A DNA stretch of 64,000 bases from Corynebacterium kroppenstedtii. GTDB taxonomy: Bacteria > Actinomycetota > Actinomycetes > Mycobacteriales > Mycobacteriaceae. Numbering within the stretch: the stretch's first letter is position 1; every line of letters begins with the position of its first letter. The stretch covers positions 806,001-870,000 of the forward strand of contig NZ_CP069792.1 in the NCBI RefSeq assembly GCF_016894245.1, written 5' to 3'. The notes under the pieces were generated by a model that searched no databases, was not told the origin of the DNA, and saw nothing but the letters and a program-made list of their open reading frames with translations. Made by a program: the position numbers and the translations under genes. Positions 44,138-52,110 of the stretch are shown one piece after another.

Positions 44138-44148
44138 GCTATAAAAAC

Positions 44149-44236
44149 TTGTCCACAGTAAATTCCACAGGCCGACGTGGGAAACGTTGAATTCTCCACA
44201 TTTTATCCACAGGCGGTCTACGAAACCTGTGGATAA
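44149..44236. promoter_or_regulatory. Cluster of three DnaA boxes upstream of dnaB
   Basis: TTGTCCACA at 44149-44157, TTATCCACA at 44203-44211 and TGTGGATAA (reverse orientation) at 44228-44236. Partial boxes (ATTCCACAG, TCTCCACAT) lie between them. The cluster is about 270-360 bp upstream of dnaB and could regulate it or titrate DnaA. Confidence 0.65.
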
Positions 44237-44321
44237 CTTCGTCGGGAAGTAGTTATTGAGATTTGCATCCTAGCCGTCGGGGCTTTATGAAAAGCAGTAA
44301 AGAGTCACTCTGAGCAACCCC

Positions 44322-44425
44322 TTCCGGTGAGATCCGGTGAGATCTGGCGGGCACCAGCAGACCTAGCGAGGTCCAGTGAGGTCCTAGTGAGGTCTAGTGG
44401 GATCTCGTGGGGTTTAGCGAGAGTT
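44322..44425. repeat. Degenerate G-rich direct repeats before dnaB
   Basis: A run of imperfect 10-14-bp units of the type (C/T)AGTGAGGTC(C/T): GGTGAGATC, GGTGAGATC, CAGTGAGGTC, TAGTGAGGTC, TAGTGGGATC, and so on across about 100 bp. No ORF is evident. Together with the hairpin and DnaA boxes it fills the 1-kb gap between rplI and dnaB; the stretch 43738-44107 shows nothing else I can support. Confidence 0.65.
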
Positions 44426-44506
44426 AGAGCAGTGCGCCCATATTCCAGCGTGCCTCTCATGATTGTGCTCAGTGTTTATGTCGGCGGCAGACGATAGGGT
44501 ATTCCC

Positions 44507-45997
44507 ATGGCATCACGTTCAGCGGTATCAGCGTCTTCTTTTGATAATTCGTATGACTCGTATGAGTCTGGTTTTGGTTCGGGTGGGGACTATGAGGATG
44601 CGTCGTTTGGACCTTCCGGCGGCCCCGATCCGCGGGATTATGAGGAATTCGGCCGGAAGTCTCCCCAGGATATTGAGGCTGAGCAGGCTGTTTTGGGCGG
44701 TATGCTGCAGTCCCAGGACGCCATTACGGATGTCGTAGAGATTCTCCGCGCGGACGATTTCTATGACCCGCGCCATCAAACCATTTTTAACGCCATTCTC
44801 GATCTTTATAGCGAATCCGCGGACGCCCAGCTGCAGATCGACCCGGTGCTGGTGAGCAACCGCCTTAATAGGGACGGCGACTTGGAGCGCGTGGGTGGTG
44901 CGCCATACATCCACACCCTTATGACTAAAGTGCCGACGGCGGCCAACGCGAGTTACTATGCGCGGATCGTTGCCGAAAAAGCGGTGCTCCGTGGGCTGGT
45001 CTCGGTGGGGACGGAGATCGCCAAGCTGGGGTACAACGGCATCGACGGCCAGGACGTGGACAAGGTGGTCGATTACGCCCAGTCTCAGGTGTTCGGGGTC
45101 GGACGTCGTGACGCCAGCACGGATTATGTTGAGTTGGCCGACACGTTTGAGGAGGTCAACGATCTTCTCAACGAGTACGAAATGCACGGTGGGGCAGCCA
45201 GTGGTGTGCCAACGGGCTTCCTTGACCTCGACAAAACGATTAACGGCCTTCACCCTGGGCAGATGGTTATCATCGCCGCTCGTCCGGGCGTGGGGAAGTC
45301 CACCTTGGCGATGGATTTCATGCGGTCGGCGTCGGTAGAAAATAACACACCGTCGGCACTTTTTAGCCTCGAGATGTCCAAAATGGAGATCGTTCTGAGG
45401 CTGCTATCGGCCGAGGCCGAGGTGAAACTCACCAATATGCGCAGCGGCAAAATGGACGAGTCCGAGTGGACCCGGCTGGCTCAAACGATGGGGAAGCTCG
45501 AGAAAGCGCCCATTTTTATAGACGATTCTCCCAACCTGACGATGATGGAAATCCGGACGAAAGCGCGCCAGATCAAACAAAAGCACGGTCTCGGCTTGAT
45601 TGTTGTGGATTATCTTCAGCTGATGACCTCGGGCCGCAAGGTGGAGTCGCGCCAACAGGAAGTGTCGGAGTTTTCCCGTCAGCTGAAGTTGTTGGCGAAG
45701 GAAGTGGAAGTTCCGCTGATCGCTATTTCGCAGCTCAACCGTGGCCCGGAATCCCGTACAGACAAGAAACCCCAGCTGGCGGACCTTCGTGAATCGGGGT
45801 CCCTCGAGCAGGATGCGGACATGGTAATGCTGTTGTACCGGCCGGATTCTCAGCCGGGTGCTTTGGATAACGCCCGCGAAGGAGAAGCAGACATTATTTT
45901 GGCTAAACACCGCGGGGGACCGGTAGGGACCATCCCGATTGCCGAGCAATTGAAGTACTCGAGGTTCGCTAATCTGGCCACCGATAACTTCTCGTAA
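44507..45997 (+). CDS. dnaB: Replicative DNA helicase DnaB
   Basis: 496-aa hexameric helicase that unwinds DNA at the fork. Seen: Ser/Gly/Asp-rich N-terminus (1-50), N-terminal domain QDIEAEQAVLGGMLQSQDAI, Walker A ARPGVGKSTLAMDF (~260), RecA motifs GLIVVDYLQLMTS (Walker B) and SQLNRGPESRTDKKPQLADL with ESGSLEQDADMV. No intein, unlike many mycobacterial dnaB genes. ATG 44507 is preceded by no strong ribosome binding site. Upstream lies a 1-kb non-coding stretch with DnaA boxes. Confidence 0.97.
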   Translation: MASRSAVSASSFDNSYDSYESGFGSGGDYEDASFGPSGGPDPRDYEEFGRKSPQDIEAEQAVLGGMLQSQDAITDVVEILRADDFYDPRHQTIFNAILDLYSESADAQLQIDPVLVSNRLNRDGDLERVGGAPYIHTLMTKVPTAANASYYARIVAEKAVLRGLVSVGTEIAKLGYNGIDGQDVDKVVDYAQSQVFGVGRRDASTDYVELADTFEEVNDLLNEYEMHGGAASGVPTGFLDLDKTINGLHPGQMVIIAARPGVGKSTLAMDFMRSASVENNTPSALFSLEMSKMEIVLRLLSAEAEVKLTNMRSGKMDESEWTRLAQTMGKLEKAPIFIDDSPNLTMMEIRTKARQIKQKHGLGLIVVDYLQLMTSGRKVESRQQEVSEFSRQLKLLAKEVEVPLIAISQLNRGPESRTDKKPQLADLRESGSLEQDADMVMLLYRPDSQPGALDNAREGEADIILAKHRGGPVGTIPIAEQLKYSRFANLATDNFS

Positions 45998-46355
45998 GGC
46001 CGGGCCGTGCCGTACGGCCTGAACGCCCCATGAGACCGGGAGAATGCCGTTCATGGGTAATTTTCGGGGCTTCTCGCGGTATCCGCACATTCGTCGGCGC
46101 GGCCCGTGGACTGCCACGAAATCGCGCCAAACCGACATTTTCCTCTATTTTGGATAGCGAGTAGTAGTTCCCGATTGCTGAGTGATGCGCCCGCGCGGAG
46201 TGCTTATTTGTTACATGCCCGCGTGTGAGGTGCCCCTGGCGCTCATGTGGCACTTGGTGAGCTGGCCCCAGACCTCGTATAAGTACGTGGCATAAGCAGT
46301 TGCCCACGCAGGAGTGGCTGGGACAGTGTGTAGGTAGTAATGAAAGGTGGCGGGC
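45998..46355. other. Intergenic stretch dnaB to antiporter, with a weak terminator-like hairpin
   Basis: 358 bp with no credible ORF on either strand. CCCATGA (46027-46033) pairs with TCATGGG (46051-46057), followed by TTTT at 46060; this may end dnaB transcription. The remainder shows no motif I can name. AAAGG lies just before the antiporter start. Confidence 0.5.
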
Positions 46356-47945
46356 ATGGAGACCCTCATTGTGATTGTGGGTCTGATGTTTGCGACGGTC
46401 ATCGTCGTGTCCATCGGCGAGCGGACCAACCTCCCGTGGCCCGTGTTGTTAACCCTGTTAACGACGGCGACGATGGTCTTCCCTGCGATTCCGGATATTT
46501 CATTACCTCCTGATCTGATTCTTCCGTTATTCCTTCCGCCTCTGATTTGGGCGATGGCGCGGCGCTTGTCGTGGCCGCTCATCCGTTCCCAGTGGCGGAC
46601 GCTGTTGTCTTTGTCGGTGTTGTTGGTCGTGGTCACGATCTTGGCGGTGGCCGGGACATCAATGGTGTTGATCCCTGGATTGTCAGTCGCGGGGGCGATT
46701 GCTTTGGGCGCGGCGGTCGCTCCGTCGGACCCGGTGGCCGTGGAGGCCGTTGCGGAGCCGGCGGGAATTCCTCGGCGCGTGATCGGCACCTTGCAGACGG
46801 AAGGCTTGTTTAATGATGCGGTAGCGTTGGTGGCCTTCCAGTTGGCGCTCAATTCTTTGTATAACGACGACCCAATCCATGTGGGCTCGGCGTTGCTGCA
46901 GTTTGGGTATACAGCTGTGGCGTCGATTGCCTTGGGCTGGTTGATCGGTCATGTTGCCGGCCGGGCATTGGAGTACACCGCGGGATCAAACACGGTTAAC
47001 GCATTAAGCTGGGTGGTTCCATTCGCGGTGTATATCGCCGCGGAGGAGATTCACGCGTCGGGTGTTATTGCCGTGGTCGTTGCCGCCGTCGAGATGACGT
47101 CGCGTGTGTCGGCGACGGCGGCTGAGGATCGCTTGACGGGGTCGGCGTTCTGGGAAACCGCGGAGCTGTTGGTGACGGGCCTGGCGTTCGGCCTGATCGG
47201 TTTGTCGGTACGTAACGCGGTGGAGCAGACCTCGACGCGTATCGGCGAAGGTATTGTGTGGGGTTTGGTCATCTCCGGTGTCCTCTTCGCGGTGCGTTTT
47301 GTGTGGATGTATGACCAGTATTTGTTGAACAAGCACGGCAAAAAGAAGAACGTGTCCCCGCTTCGTTTGCAGGAAGTGCTGGTGTTGACGTGGTCAGGGA
47401 TGCGCGGTTTGGTCACGCTGGCCCTGGTTTTGTCGGTGCCCGCTGGTTATATCAATGTCTATAACGAAATGCCACTAATCGCGATCACGGTGCTGTTCTG
47501 CACGATGGTAGTTCCGGGGTTGACGCTGCCGTGGATGATGCAAAAGCTGAATGTCAATGAGGGCAATGATGCGATTGCCGACGCGACGATGGATCGTTTG
47601 TTGCGCCGCGCGCATAATGCCGCGATGGATGTGCTGCAGTCGAAGGGCGAGGATCTCCCACCTGAGGCTATCCAGGCTATCGCGCGTCGTTTCCGCGACA
47701 TGACGGGCGTCCCGAAGGACGACGAGCCAGAGAACTATGAGGATGCGGTGCGTCGCCTGCGCGAGGTGCGTCGGAAAGTGACCGCCGTCCGATTGGAGGC
47801 GATCGAGGCTGCCCAGGTCGAGGTTATGTCGGCTCGATTCGAGCCAGGCGCGGATCCGTTCATTATCGACGAAGTGCTGGCGCAGTTGGACCGCATGACG
47901 CTTGCGAGTGGCGAAAATTCTGTCATGGGGCTCCGAGAAAGGTAG
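46356..47945 (+). CDS. CPA1-family monovalent cation/proton antiporter
   Basis: 529 aa. About 12 TM helices over residues 1-400 (ETLIVIVGLMFATVIVVSIG; VLLTLLTTATMVFPAIP; the ALGAAVAPSDPVAVEAVAEP loop; GTLQTEGLFNDAVALVAFQL with the FND motif central to CPA1 exchangers), then a cytoplasmic C-terminal domain of ~120 residues (DDEPENYEDAVRRLREVRRK). It exchanges Na+ or K+ for H+. ATG 46356 has AAAGG 8 bases upstream; GTG 46347 is possible. The fluoride channel genes follow 7 bp later and may be co-transcribed. Confidence 0.93.
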   Translation: METLIVIVGLMFATVIVVSIGERTNLPWPVLLTLLTTATMVFPAIPDISLPPDLILPLFLPPLIWAMARRLSWPLIRSQWRTLLSLSVLLVVVTILAVAGTSMVLIPGLSVAGAIALGAAVAPSDPVAVEAVAEPAGIPRRVIGTLQTEGLFNDAVALVAFQLALNSLYNDDPIHVGSALLQFGYTAVASIALGWLIGHVAGRALEYTAGSNTVNALSWVVPFAVYIAAEEIHASGVIAVVVAAVEMTSRVSATAAEDRLTGSAFWETAELLVTGLAFGLIGLSVRNAVEQTSTRIGEGIVWGLVISGVLFAVRFVWMYDQYLLNKHGKKKNVSPLRLQEVLVLTWSGMRGLVTLALVLSVPAGYINVYNEMPLIAITVLFCTMVVPGLTLPWMMQKLNVNEGNDAIADATMDRLLRRAHNAAMDVLQSKGEDLPPEAIQAIARRFRDMTGVPKDDEPENYEDAVRRLREVRRKVTAVRLEAIEAAQVEVMSARFEPGADPFIIDEVLAQLDRMTLASGENSVMGLRER

Positions 47946-47952
47946 GTGCGCT

Positions 47953-48417
47953 GTGTCTCGTGAAAAAAGTTCTGTGGTGTCGAAGCGTTTTGTTGGGTCG
48001 GCTGCGCTGGTTTTTGTTGGTGGTGCCGTGGGGACATTGGTGCGTGATGTGTTGACGTCGAGCCCCGTGGTGAGCGCCGTGGTGCCCACTATGTGGTGGG
48101 TTTTCGCGGTGAACGTTGTGGGAGCGGCTTTGCTTGGTTTTTTGGGTGCACGCTTCGCCCGCCTGGGCCGTGTGAACGCAAAATTGCTGTTGGGGACTGG
48201 TTTTTGCGGCGGTTTAACCACATATTCGACGCTTGCCGTGGACATTGCTCGGTGGTTCCCGGGGGTCGGAGCTGCCGGCGTGCAGGGATCCGGGTCCCTG
48301 ATGGGCATGAGTTTCGCGGTGTACTACGCGTTATTTAGTGTTATCTGTGGCGCGATTGCGGCGTTTGCCGGGGCATGGTGGGAGCGCGTCGGTCGTAGTG
48401 AGGTGCCTCGGCGATGA
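47953..48417 (+). CDS. crcB1: Fluoride channel subunit CrcB/FluC (first paralogue)
   Basis: 154-aa four-TM protein. Seen: FVGGAVGTLVRDVL (GxxxR), FAVNVVGAALLGFLGARFAR (N-x-x-G) and GTGFCGGLTTYSTLAVD (the GFxGGxTTYST signature of FluC). Fluc channels are double-barrelled dimers; adjacent paralogues often form heterodimers. GTG 47953 follows GGTAGG. No fluoride riboswitch was recognised upstream. Overlaps crcB2 by 4 nt. Confidence 0.9.
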   Translation: MSREKSSVVSKRFVGSAALVFVGGAVGTLVRDVLTSSPVVSAVVPTMWWVFAVNVVGAALLGFLGARFARLGRVNAKLLLGTGFCGGLTTYSTLAVDIARWFPGVGAAGVQGSGSLMGMSFAVYYALFSVICGAIAAFAGAWWERVGRSEVPRR

Positions 48418-48752
48418 TGCTGCTCGTGGCGGTCGGCGGTGGGATTGGTGCGTGCCTGCGATATGCGGTGGATGCGTGGATCCGCACACGGTGGCCGGCG
48501 GAGTTCCCGTGGGCCACGTTTGTGATCAACGTGACCGGTTCGTTTGTTCTTGGCCTCTGTGTAGCAGGCCTGTCTGGGGGAGCAGTATTGGGCTTTTTGG
48601 GGACTGGGATGATGGGCGGCTATACCACGTTCTCCACGGCGTCTGTAGAGGCTGTCACTCAAGGGAGCGGTGGCCGTGGCGCCATCTATGCATTATCGAC
48701 GCTGGTGGTGGCGGTCCTCGCGGCGTGGGTCGGGTTGATCATCGCCGGGTAG
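48414..48752 (+). CDS. crcB2: Fluoride channel subunit CrcB/FluC (second paralogue)
   Basis: 112-aa four-TM FluC protein: VGGGIGACLRYAVDAWIRTR (GxxxRY), WATFVINVTGSFVLGL (INxxGSF) and GTGMMGGYTTFSTASVEA. Overlaps crcB1 by ATGA. It is the more canonical of the two in motif and length, and the pair exports F- to prevent toxicity. A hairpin without U-tract (48779-48815) lies between it and the convergent HMA-like gene. Confidence 0.92.
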   Translation: MMLLVAVGGGIGACLRYAVDAWIRTRWPAEFPWATFVINVTGSFVLGLCVAGLSGGAVLGFLGTGMMGGYTTFSTASVEAVTQGSGGRGAIYALSTLVVAVLAAWVGLIIAG

Positions 48753-48778
48753 GGTGCATCGGGTACGTCGCGCCGGGG

Positions 48779-48815
48779 GCGCCACGCCAGAGGCATTGCG
48801 CCCGGGGCGTGGCGC
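48779..48815. terminator. GC-rich hairpin between crcB2 and the HMA-like gene
   Basis: 10-bp perfect stem (48779-48788 with 48806-48815) and a 17-nt loop between convergent genes. There is no U-tract; probably a bidirectional actinobacterial terminator. Confidence 0.6.
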
Positions 48816-48829
48816 GGAGAAAGTGAGGG

Positions 48830-49030
48830 TTACTTGGGCTCGAGGGCGTATCCAGCTTCAGTGACGGCCTCGTTGATGTCGGCATCGCCGAAGTCTTCAC
48901 CTTCGACGGTCATGTGTCCGTCGTTGTAGATGGTGACGTTTTGTACTCCGCGTGCCTGAGATACCGCGTTTTTGATGGTGGCGGCTCCTTCGTTGGAGCT
49001 CATGCCGGTGATGGTGTAGTTCTTCATCAT
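48830..49030 (-). CDS. HMA-fold protein lacking the metal-binding Cys pair
   Basis: 66 aa of the heavy-metal-associated (CopZ-like) fold: beta strand MMKNYTITGM, loop, helix EGAATIKNAVSQARGVQNVT, GHMTVEGEDF and the final INEAVTEAGYALEPK. Where copper chaperones have GMTCxxC, this has GMSSNEG, so both Cys are replaced by Ser and Glu and no canonical Cu(I) site remains. AAGGAG lies 8 bases upstream of ATG 49030. No copper ATPase or CsoR is adjacent. It may be a scaffold or regulator derived from CopZ. Confidence 0.85.
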   Translation of the reverse strand: MMKNYTITGMSSNEGAATIKNAVSQARGVQNVTIYNDGHMTVEGEDFGDADINEAVTEAGYALEPK

Positions 49031-49406
49031 TGGGGTATCTCCTTGTGGGGTACTGTCGTGTTGATGGCCACTGATGGTTGGCCAGTGCTAGCTGGTGCCT
49101 CACAGGCGGGTGTGTGCTCCATAGGCTATAGCGTGGGGCGCGAAATAGCCCCGTGTGGAACGAAACTTTAGTTATTGTTGTTAGTTTGCACTAGTGACAA
49201 TTTCTATTTTGCACATGTTTAGGGGTATTTAGGGGTGCTCGTTCGTCGCATAGGCCCTGTAGTGGGCTTGGGGTAGCTTTTTCAGTTAATCTGATGAGCT
49301 CAGAGGCGCTCCCTCATGTTAAGGTAACGGTACCCTATTGAGCCATGCTAAATACGCCACGCAGCGAACCTTAATGGGACTTACAGAGGGCAGAGGGGAG
49401 AAATAA
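49031..49406. other. Intergenic stretch with no supported gene
   Basis: 376 bp between the divergent HMA-like gene and the ABC cassette. AT-rich parts (TTAGTTATTGTTGTTAG near 49170) and CAGTTAATCTGATGAG near 49284 could hold promoters. GGTAACGGTACC at 49323-49334 is a near palindrome. Nothing coding is convincing. Confidence 0.5.
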
Positions 49407-49674
49407 GTGGGCGGCCTTATATTCACCGTCATAGCGGTAGCGTGCATCGCACTCCAGTATTTATTACCCCGGTATCTTCCCAACTGGACGGGGCTTTTTT
49501 ATCCTCGTTCCTTATGTAGCTGTAGTCGTCTTCATTGTGTTTACGGTTGGCTTGCACGGCTTTAGGGACTTTATTATGCCGCTCGCCGGTTTTTTTGGGT
49601 TAATGGGTGTTTGGGGTCAGGGAATAGAAAAGAAAAAACGGGTGGAGAAAGAGGCGGCACATGAGACCGAGTGA
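49407..49674 (+). pseudogene. Frameshifted small membrane protein, first gene of an ABC cassette
   Basis: GTG 49407 behind GGGAG (spacing 6) starts MGGLIFTVIAVACIALQYLL then PRYLPNWTG. At GGGGC-TTTTTT (49490-49500) the frame must shift by +1 to continue as FFILVPYVAVVVFIVFTVGL and end GIEKKKRVEKEAAHETE at TGA 49672, a 3-TM protein of about 88 aa. One extra G or T in these homopolymers explains the break. Unshifted, it would stop at TAG 49563. The continued frame overlaps the permease start. Could be phase variation, pseudogenisation or a sequencing error. Confidence 0.65.
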
Positions 49675-50428
49675 GTCATATAGTAAAACCGGCTTCGTAC
49701 TCAATGGCATTAAGTCCGAATTGACGACGTTCATACACACCACTTCGCTGAAAGTCTCGCTGGTTGTGATGGCCATCCCCACGGTCGGCTTAGCCGTAGG
49801 GGTGTCGCGACATAACAACAAGCCGATCGGCTTTACGGGGGGCTTAGCTAATGTCTCAGAGCTAGCTTTTTTCTTCGTTGCCTTCATATTATCCCTGTAT
49901 ATTGCTGGTAATTACACGAAGGGATCAGTAAACTACACCCTTCTTTCCATTCCTTTCCGTTCTCGCACTTATGTCGCTAGCCTGCTTACTTGCGCTATTA
50001 TCTCCCTGGCTTTTTGGCTAGTGTTTATCTTATTTTTTGGCTTACTTTTAATCGCCTTATTTGTTGTAACCAGTTTTAACGTCACCACTGATTCTGTCTC
50101 TAGGGAATGTATCCGTGGGCTGTCATGGGCGGTGTGCATGGTGGCCATTGGAGTGATCACTGGTGGGATCTCTCATCTGGCTCGAAACGTAACCCTGTCA
50201 TTCACGTTCATCATTATTATCATGCTCATTCTCCCGATGGCGGGTGCCATCTTGATGGCGATGGGTCACGACCAGGGTGATCTCCTGCTCCACCACAGCT
50301 TCCCGTTCGCCGTGGACAAACTAACGCAAGCTAATGCAACGTCGCTCAAGGGCCTGCTTGAAGTTGGGTTGTGGTGTGTCGTGGCCGTTGCGTGTGGTGC
50401 GGCACGTCTGTGGAGGTATGAGGCATGA
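49661..50428 (+). CDS. ABC-2 type transporter permease
   Basis: 255 aa with about six TM segments: VSLVVMAIPTVGLAVGVSRH, AFFFVAFILSLYIAGNYTKG, SLAFWLVFILFFGLLLIALF, LSWAVCMVAIGVITGGISHL, LSFTFIIIIMLILPMAGAIL and LLEVGLWCVVAVACGAARLW. The YTKGSVNYTLLSIPFRSRTY loop resembles bacitracin/lantibiotic-type exporters (ABC-2 permeases with NYT/Rxx). Coupled to the ATPase by ATGA. Probably exports or detoxifies a peptide or lipid; substrate not deducible. Confidence 0.85.
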   Translation: MRPSESYSKTGFVLNGIKSELTTFIHTTSLKVSLVVMAIPTVGLAVGVSRHNNKPIGFTGGLANVSELAFFFVAFILSLYIAGNYTKGSVNYTLLSIPFRSRTYVASLLTCAIISLAFWLVFILFFGLLLIALFVVTSFNVTTDSVSRECIRGLSWAVCMVAIGVITGGISHLARNVTLSFTFIIIIMLILPMAGAILMAMGHDQGDLLLHHSFPFAVDKLTQANATSLKGLLEVGLWCVVAVACGAARLWRYEA

Positions 50429-51336
50429 GTTCGTCGGCAATTTCGGTTGAACAAATTAATAAGTCGTTTGGGAAAAGAGTCCCGGTTTTGGAGAATATGA
50501 CATTCGACGTTCCGCGGGGCAAGATTACGGGGTTGTTGGGGCCAAACGGGTCGGGTAAGTCGACAATAATGAAGATTATTGCGGGGCTGACCCATGCCGA
50601 TTCTGGCAAGGTCACGATCGATCTAGGACGTCCTGACTCTTCTGAGCACGTCGTCGGGATTGATCATTGCCGGGCATCGATTGGCTATCTTCTCGATCCC
50701 GAATGGATAGATACACGGGTGTCGATACTTACTTTCCTTCGCAGTCAAATGCTATTGAAGGGCATTTCAGATACTAAGAAGAAAGCGATCGGCATTCTCG
50801 ACGAATACGGTCTCGCTCATGCTCGCAACCGTAAGCTTGCGAAGGTGTCGCTGGGTATGAGGCAACGTGTCTGCCTTGCGGTGGCATTTCTCAACGATCC
50901 TGAGATCGTGATTTTGGACGAACCGCATAATGGGGTGGACGCAGATGGCTCGATCGCATTTCAGAACAAGCTGAAGGAATATATTAGTTCCGGCGGAACG
51001 GCCTTGATTTCATCGCACTTGCTGAACGAGGTTCAGCAGTTTTCAGACTATGTGGTCATGATTAAAAATGGGCGAACGATAGTTCAAAAGCCACTTGACC
51101 AGCTACGAACGACGAATAGCGTTCTTTTAACAGTCCGAGGGGATACTGAGTCTGCTCAACGTGCCATGGTCACCAATGGTGGTCATATTGATGGTGTGTC
51201 TGGGCATACACTTTCTATTAGTGGATTAGACACAGCGACGATCGCGGAAGTAGCGGTTCGGCATGGTGTCAAGATTGAAGGCCTCACTAAGGAAAGTAGG
51301 TCATTGGAGAGCATCTACTTAGAACTGAATGAATAG
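50425..51336 (+). CDS. ABC transporter ATP-binding protein
   Basis: 303 aa. Walker A LLGPNGSGKSTIMKIIAGL, Q-loop near ASIGYLLDPEWID, signature VSLGMRQRVCLAVAFLNDPE (LGMRQ instead of LSGGQ, common in BcrA/NatA types), Walker B IVILDEPHNGVD and H-loop LISSHLLNEV. The C-terminal ~80 residues (VLLTVRGDTESAQRAMVTNG) are the accessory domain of drug/lantibiotic exporters. Overlaps the permease gene by 4 nt, forming one transporter. Confidence 0.93.
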   Translation: MSSSAISVEQINKSFGKRVPVLENMTFDVPRGKITGLLGPNGSGKSTIMKIIAGLTHADSGKVTIDLGRPDSSEHVVGIDHCRASIGYLLDPEWIDTRVSILTFLRSQMLLKGISDTKKKAIGILDEYGLAHARNRKLAKVSLGMRQRVCLAVAFLNDPEIVILDEPHNGVDADGSIAFQNKLKEYISSGGTALISSHLLNEVQQFSDYVVMIKNGRTIVQKPLDQLRTTNSVLLTVRGDTESAQRAMVTNGGHIDGVSGHTLSISGLDTATIAEVAVRHGVKIEGLTKESRSLESIYLELNE

Positions 51337-51469
51337 GTGTCCTCGGTTTCGTCATTTCTGTATCCGCAATATCCACGTTCGCATGTGAAGGCACCCATCC
51401 CCGCTGCAGTTGTAGACTGTCTGGTCTATGATGGGCCGCCTAAAGGTCTCTGCTTCATATAGTGCAGGT

Positions 51470-51543
51470 AGACGGCGTGATGACCGTGTGCGTCGGCCCC
51501 TTAAAGTGGCCTAGTTAAAGTGGCCAGGAGCGCCGTCTTTTTA
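51470..51543 (+). terminator. Long terminator-like structure upstream of trx
   Basis: AGACGGCG (51470-51477) pairs with CGCCGTCT (51531-51538), enclosing smaller repeats (GGCC near 51498, 51509 and 51523, with two copies of TTAAAGTGGCC) and followed by five T. It ends the ABC operon or works as an attenuator, since the thioredoxin start is only 20 bases downstream. Confidence 0.6.
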
Positions 51544-51562
51544 AACTTAGTGAAAGGAATTT

Positions 51563-51937
51563 ATGGCTACAGTTACTGTGACGAAGGATAATTTCACCGA
51601 TACCGTCTCTCATGGTGTTGTTGCGCTGGACTTTTGGGCTGAATGGTGTGGCCCCTGTCGCATGTTCGGACCGATTTTCGAGGAAGTCTCTGAGCAGTTC
51701 CCTGATGTGACTTTTGGCAAGGTAGATACGGAATCCAACCAGGAGATCGCGGGTTCGCTGGGTATCCAGTCCATCCCGACGCTCATGGTGTTTAGGGACA
51801 ACGTTTTGGTTTACCGTCATGCGGGCGTCCATTCTGCTGGTCAGGTTAAGGACGTCATTGAGCAGACTAAGAACCTGGACATGGATGAGGTTCGGAAGCA
51901 GATCGCGGAGCAGGAAGCTAAAGAATCGGGGGAGTAG
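51563..51937 (+). CDS. Thioredoxin (second copy)
   Basis: 124 aa. Active site EWCGPCRMFG, cis-Pro loop IQSIPTLMVF and the DFWAEW strand mark a true thioredoxin. A C-terminal helix (LDMDEVRKQIAEQEAKESGE) extends past the usual 105-110 residues. AAAGGAATTT precedes ATG 51563. It is a second thioredoxin besides the one next to trxB; the acidic extension distinguishes it. The upstream hairpin may control it. Confidence 0.95.
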   Translation: MATVTVTKDNFTDTVSHGVVALDFWAEWCGPCRMFGPIFEEVSEQFPDVTFGKVDTESNQEIAGSLGIQSIPTLMVFRDNVLVYRHAGVHSAGQVKDVIEQTKNLDMDEVRKQIAEQEAKESGE

Positions 51938-52006
51938 CCTCATCGACGCTATCGGGGGAGTAGCGACGTAAATGTACAACCGGCTACATATCATGCACAT
52001 AGCACG

Positions 52007-52042
52007 ACGCGCCCCAACCGTCGGTGTATCGGTGGGGCGCGT
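52007..52042. terminator. Bidirectional hairpin after trx
   Basis: ACGCGCCCC (52007-52015) pairs with GGGGCGCGT (52034-52042), extended by AACC/GGT. It is placed between trx (+) and the 32-aa ORF (-), and could terminate both. Confidence 0.7.
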
Positions 52043-52110
52043 ATTCGCACGTCACAGAGCTACTCGTAGTCGCAGACTTGTCAGCGAGAGCAGACTCGCG
52101 ACGTCGTTAC

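Noticed and set aside
44100..44240. Chromosomal origin oriC
   Set aside because: Only three boxes, no neighbouring dnaA or dnaN and no obvious AT-rich unwinding element; yidC at the left edge places oriC beyond position 1.
44507..45997. Intein in dnaB
   Set aside because: The protein is 496 aa with continuous RecA motifs, the ordinary length.
47475..48308. 277-aa - strand frame over the antiporter and crcB genes
   Set aside because: Antisense to two conserved membrane-protein genes; no recognisable domain.
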